Positions 60,153 through 64,000 of a stretch of 64,000 nucleotides of DNA are shown piece after piece. The notes beneath the pieces were generated by a model. The model searched no databases. It was not told where the DNA came from and saw only the letters and a list, made by a program, of their open reading frames with translations. The DNA lies in contig PARF01000088.1 of assembly GCA_002709915.1 (NCBI GenBank), positions 1-64,000 of the forward strand, written 5' to 3'. The translations under genes and the position numbers were made by a program. This DNA is from Roseibacillus sp. (GTDB lineage: Bacteria > Verrucomicrobiota > Verrucomicrobiia > Verrucomicrobiales > Akkermansiaceae). How positions within the stretch are numbered: the stretch's first letter is position 1; every line of letters starts with the position of its first letter.

Positions 60153-62021
60153 CTACTCAACGGTCCCAATGGCATACAGATGGGTCTGGCTGGCTATGTA
60201 GACCGTGTCGTTGGCAACAACTGCGGAGCTGTAAATGGGGGCATGCAGCTCAATGGTCCCTAGGTGCTTCTTCTCTTTCGTGGCAGACAGGATGACGACT
60301 TCGCCGTCTTCCGTGCCCAGGTAAACCTTGCCGTCTGCGACCAAGGTAGATGACCAAACCCGGCTCCCGGTTTCGTGCACCCAGTATTGCTCGCCTGTCT
60401 TGGCGTCCACACAGTGGATATCGCCATCGTATTCCGCACAAATTACAAGGCCGTCGTCCGTTATGCTTGGGGTGGAAATGGAGCGGCCGATGCCTGAGCC
60501 GTCTCCATACTCATAAGTCCAAACCGCTTTGCCGCTGAGGTCACCTGTCGCGCTGGCGTCAACACAGCTGAGCATGCCGACTCCATCTCCGTGTTCCGGA
60601 TCCTGTCCGATGGCAAAATAGACCAGCCCCTCATGAATCACGGTCGTTCCGATGATGTCGTTGGGCCCCTTGAAGGTCGCATACTTGATTGGTGTCCCGT
60701 CCGGCTTCTGTCGGAAATGGACTGGGTTGCCATCGTAGCGCCAACGCTCCTTGAGAATCGGAATGCCTTCGTCCTCGTCCATCACGGGAACAGGATCGAA
60801 GCCATAGGCGAAACCATCGCCACCACCCCAGACCAGAACGTCCTCGCCCTTGGCCTTGCCGACCGCCGGAGAGCTCCAGCTCGCGTGGAGCACGCGCTCG
60901 GATACTCCGGAGATCTCCTCTCCAAGGAGCTTTCCGGTGTTCTTGTCGAGAGCGATCAGTCCAGGGATAAACTCCCCGGGAATATTAGTGTGAGACCAGT
61001 CGACCCCGTTCGAAGTCGACGTATAAAGAATGTCTCCATGGATCAAAGGCGAGCAGCTTGAGACATTGTGAGGGAACGCACCGACACCGTTATCCGCGTC
61101 GCGCATATCGAACACCCAGAGGATGTCGGCATAGGTCTCGTCAATCTTTGGTGCGCCCTCGGCAAAGGCTCCCTTGCGCCGTCCAATTGCCCCCTTGAGA
61201 GCATCCCCCTCAAGGCCCCCCTCAATCTGCTTGGTCAAGGATTCAACCAAGGTAGCGTTAGCATCGGAAAGGGTCCGGGTCTCGCCATCAACAGTAACAT
61301 CACGCGCCTTGGCTATTCCTGAGAGGCCTGCACCGTAATACTTTTGCTCGTCCTGAAACGGTCCATCATTTCCATCTGCGAGACCATTCATATCAAGGCA
61401 GACGACCTCACCACGGTTTGTCACTACCCATAATCGATCCTCTTCTACGGCAGGCGAGGAACAAAGTCCCACATACTCCCAGTCGCTGACCTTGCGAGCG
61501 CCGAGCTTGGGCGACACCAGCTGCCAGAGAAATTCACCGGTCTTCTCATCAAAACACATCAGGTTTCCACGGTCCACCACGTTGCGCTTGTCTCTGGGAG
61601 ATTCGTTGTTGGTTCCGGCAAAAACCTTTCCGAAGGCCACCGAAGTCGTTCCGTAGGATTGCGATCCCAACTTAGCCACCCAGCGAATATTTTTTGCCCC
61701 GGAGAGGTCTATTTCCTCCGTCTCGTCATCCATTTCCCCTGGGTTGACCTCCACTGGCAGGTTGGTCGCATTCCCAACCATGTTTCGCGATCCATCGCGA
61801 CCCCATGTGGGCCATTCCCGGGCTCCTCCGCCTGCTGACGCAGCGACGTTGGCCTCGGCTGAAGTACCGGAGTCTTCACTGGCCTCGGCGGGGGCCGCGG
61901 GGGCCTCAGGGCTAGTGCCTGCCTCGCTATCGGCAGCGGAGCCTCCCTTGTCCTGGCAGGATGAGAGAGCCCCAATGGTTCCCAAACCGATAATGAATGA
62001 ATAAATGAAATTAAGTTTCAT
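60153..62021 (-). CDS. PQQ-like beta-propeller lipoprotein
   Basis: Lipobox-like ALSSCQ; repeated blades (FDEKTGEFLWQLVS, VDAKTGEQYWVHETG). Confidence 0.92.
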   Translation of the reverse strand: MKLNFIYSFIIGLGTIGALSSCQDKGGSAADSEAGTSPEAPAAPAEASEDSGTSAEANVAASAGGGAREWPTWGRDGSRNMVGNATNLPVEVNPGEMDDETEEIDLSGAKNIRWVAKLGSQSYGTTSVAFGKVFAGTNNESPRDKRNVVDRGNLMCFDEKTGEFLWQLVSPKLGARKVSDWEYVGLCSSPAVEEDRLWVVTNRGEVVCLDMNGLADGNDGPFQDEQKYYGAGLSGIAKARDVTVDGETRTLSDANATLVESLTKQIEGGLEGDALKGAIGRRKGAFAEGAPKIDETYADILWVFDMRDADNGVGAFPHNVSSCSPLIHGDILYTSTSNGVDWSHTNIPGEFIPGLIALDKNTGKLLGEEISGVSERVLHASWSSPAVGKAKGEDVLVWGGGDGFAYGFDPVPVMDEDEGIPILKERWRYDGNPVHFRQKPDGTPIKYATFKGPNDIIGTTVIHEGLVYFAIGQDPEHGDGVGMLSCVDASATGDLSGKAVWTYEYGDGSGIGRSISTPSITDDGLVICAEYDGDIHCVDAKTGEQYWVHETGSRVWSSTLVADGKVYLGTEDGEVVILSATKEKKHLGTIELHAPIYSSAVVANDTVYIASQTHLYAIGTVE

Positions 62022-62045
62022 GTCTGAACTGTGTTGGATGTCGAT

Positions 62046-64000
62046 CTACTCGGAGGCAGAAAGTTTGATATTGTCGATATAAACGCGCTTTTGAACCTGT
62101 GGCGAGAAGGCGAAAATTCCGGGAGCTCCCTTTTCATGAACATCGTCGAGCTTGACCTCGATAGTCCAGTCTTCGGGTTCAGGCTGATCACGTAGCCACG
62201 CCTTGGCACGCACTGACCCCTTCCCGCTTTCCTCCCGCGAAACGTGAGTCTTGAGATGATACCAAGTGTTAGGGCGTATGGGAAATTTGACGCTCTCCTT
62301 CACCCTTTCATGATTGGAGCTGACCTCAAGGATACGTCGGTTCCCGTCCAATGTGATCAGGTAGCGCTGGTTCACGAGGCCGATTGTGGACATCACCCGG
62401 CGATTGCCGTCCGTCGCAACATCTGCTTCCAACACGTAATCACTCAACTCGGGATCGCCAAAGAAATTCATCGTTCTCTGGAAAAGGACATTGTCCAGCC
62501 GGTTAGCAATGACCTGACTGCCGTCGTGCTGGAGGACGTGCCACTTAATCCGGGCCCCAAGCCAGGGCAACGGTGGAAAGTTTACCGCTTCTCCTTTGTC
62601 GTTCTTCATGGGCAGAGGCGTTCCCTCAAAATCCGCCTCATAGCCAATGGTAGCAATCACCCGGCCGCGAGTTGTTGCGCTCATCCCATCGACGCTTGCC
62701 TTGAAAGCCCCCGCTGAGAGCTTCGCGTCGGGACCGGCGGAAAGGGTGTCTCCCTCGAAAGTCGCATCCACTTTTGCCTTCACTCTGGCTGTGGGCGGAA
62801 TGAAGGCTTCCCATTCTGCTCCCTCCATTTTTTTGACCCGACGACCCTTATCGTCGAGGCCCCAGATGGTGAAGGTCTGCTTGCTCCCAGGTGTCAGGGC
62901 AAACTCAGCCGGCACGATCTGAATCTGCGCGACAGGACCGACGTCCTCGGTTGCCAGCTCTTCTCCGGACGGGAGAGCTGCGCCGCCCTTTGTCCCGAAA
63001 CAGTGCAGACCGTCCTTCGTCATCAGGTAGCATTTCCCTGCCCACAAGGCCGGCGTGCCAAGACACGGTGTGTGAAGATGCAGCTTGGTAAGCTCTTCCG
63101 CGCCTTCCTCTCCGGGCTTGAGAATATAGAACATTCCGTCTGCCAGCGGCACATAGAGCTTCCCATCCCCGAAAGCCGGAGACGCGTGAAGCTGGTCTGG
63201 CCCAAGCTTCTTTTTCCAAACTGTTTCACCGGTATCGGCATCCACACAAAGCAGCTCACCGGTAGCGATCGTGCTGAAGATCTTGTTGCCGACCAAAGTT
63301 GGAGAACTCGTAAAAGCCACAAGGTCCTCATTACGCCACACCTCCGCGCTTGCAGGGAGAATAGCTGGTTTGCCCGAGTTGTATGTGGTGGGCACCTTGA
63401 GGCAGATCAGCCGCCCTTTGGCGGTTGTATCGATATTTTCCTTACCGTGGATCGCGATGATTTTGTCCTCTCCATACTTGAGAATCTGGGAATTCACTCC
63501 TCCCTTGGCAAACTGGAAGCGCCACAGCGGCTTTCCGGTCCGCATGTCGACGCTTGTGATATTTCCACAGCCGTGTCCGGTGTAGCCTACGCGGTGCCCT
63601 TCGATGGTCGTATATACCGGCATGGAGAACGAGCTGTCATCGGGGACGGTCCCCGGAGTGGAATACCATACCAGTTCTCCGGTAATTTTATCGAACGCGT
63701 AGAGTCGGTCACGAGCAGGACCCGTCGTGCCCCAGTTAGCGGTCACACAATGAGCAATCACAACCGGCCCTTGCAGCCCCAGGGAACCAGTTCGCCCGTT
63801 AGGGAAGGTCAGCCTTGCCAGTTTTTCCACCAGGGAATGCTCCCACAGCTTTTTACCGTCAGCGGTGAAGGCCATCAGCCGCCCATTTGAGCTCTGCAGG
63901 TAAACGTTTCCGGTTTCCGCGTCGACGATGGGAGATCCCACCGCGTAGCGGTTGTAGACCACGTCGCTGATGAAGTCGCTGAATCGATACTCCCATACGA
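62046..64000 (-). CDS. PQQ-like beta-propeller protein, truncated at window edge
   Basis: Blades FDKITGELVWYS, VDADTGETVWKKKLG; C-terminal DUF1080-like region; frame stays open to 64000 (VWEYRFSDFISDVVYNRYAVG). Confidence 0.9.
   Translation of the reverse strand, partial: VWEYRFSDFISDVVYNRYAVGSPIVDAETGNVYLQSSNGRLMAFTADGKKLWEHSLVEKLARLTFPNGRTGSLGLQGPVVIAHCVTANWGTTGPARDRLYAFDKITGELVWYSTPGTVPDDSSFSMPVYTTIEGHRVGYTGHGCGNITSVDMRTGKPLWRFQFAKGGVNSQILKYGEDKIIAIHGKENIDTTAKGRLICLKVPTTYNSGKPAILPASAEVWRNEDLVAFTSSPTLVGNKIFSTIATGELLCVDADTGETVWKKKLGPDQLHASPAFGDGKLYVPLADGMFYILKPGEEGAEELTKLHLHTPCLGTPALWAGKCYLMTKDGLHCFGTKGGAALPSGEELATEDVGPVAQIQIVPAEFALTPGSKQTFTIWGLDDKGRRVKKMEGAEWEAFIPPTARVKAKVDATFEGDTLSAGPDAKLSAGAFKASVDGMSATTRGRVIATIGYEADFEGTPLPMKNDKGEAVNFPPLPWLGARIKWHVLQHDGSQVIANRLDNVLFQRTMNFFGDPELSDYVLEADVATDGNRRVMSTIGLVNQRYLITLDGNRRILEVSSNHERVKESVKFPIRPNTWYHLKTHVSREESGKGSVRAKAWLRDQPEPEDWTIEVKLDDVHEKGAPGIFAFSPQVQKRVYIDNIKLSASE

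Noticed and set aside
1-64000. CRISPR array, prophage, transposon or classical defense island
   Set aside because: No regularly spaced direct repeats, Cas, integrase, transposase, restriction-modification or structural phage genes recognised

Overview
The 64 kb window looks like a chromosomal segment from a Verrucomicrobia-like bacterium (inferred from gene content; not verified). It is densely coding. I saw no rRNA, convincing tRNA, CRISPR array, transposase or phage module. Mostly housekeeping or commonplace modules: leuA, larE-larB-larC, an ExbB/ExbD/ExbD/TPR operon, nth, a family-4-like uracil-DNA glycosylase, M3 oligopeptidase, GH10-like hydrolase, M29 aminopeptidase, purN, MoxR/DUF58/transglutaminase, tsaB, citrate synthase, holA, a PEP-CTERM protein, tadA, rpe, sulfatase, rdgB, beta-lactamase-like hydrolase, leuS and a parvulin. 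The most unusual part is a collinear minus-strand block (about 58.1 to 42.1 kb, possibly to 41.2 kb). It combines a chorismate-lyase-like protein, a flavin-dependent halogenase-like protein, a HemN/HemW-like radical SAM protein, two AMP-forming ligases, an aldehyde dehydrogenase, an iron alcohol dehydrogenase, a hotdog thioesterase, a GT4 glycosyltransferase, a PQQ-like propeller and an FtsX/LolD-type ABC exporter, many with 4-bp ATGA overlaps. No ketosynthase or ACP is visible. I propose it as a candidate undescribed aromatic-metabolite pathway. Other points: a UDG lacking most Fe-S cysteines, an orphan terminator with an upstream UUCG hairpin (possible sRNA), and a solitary RelE/ParE-like protein. 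All family calls come from reading translated sequence and motifs by eye; no database search was run.
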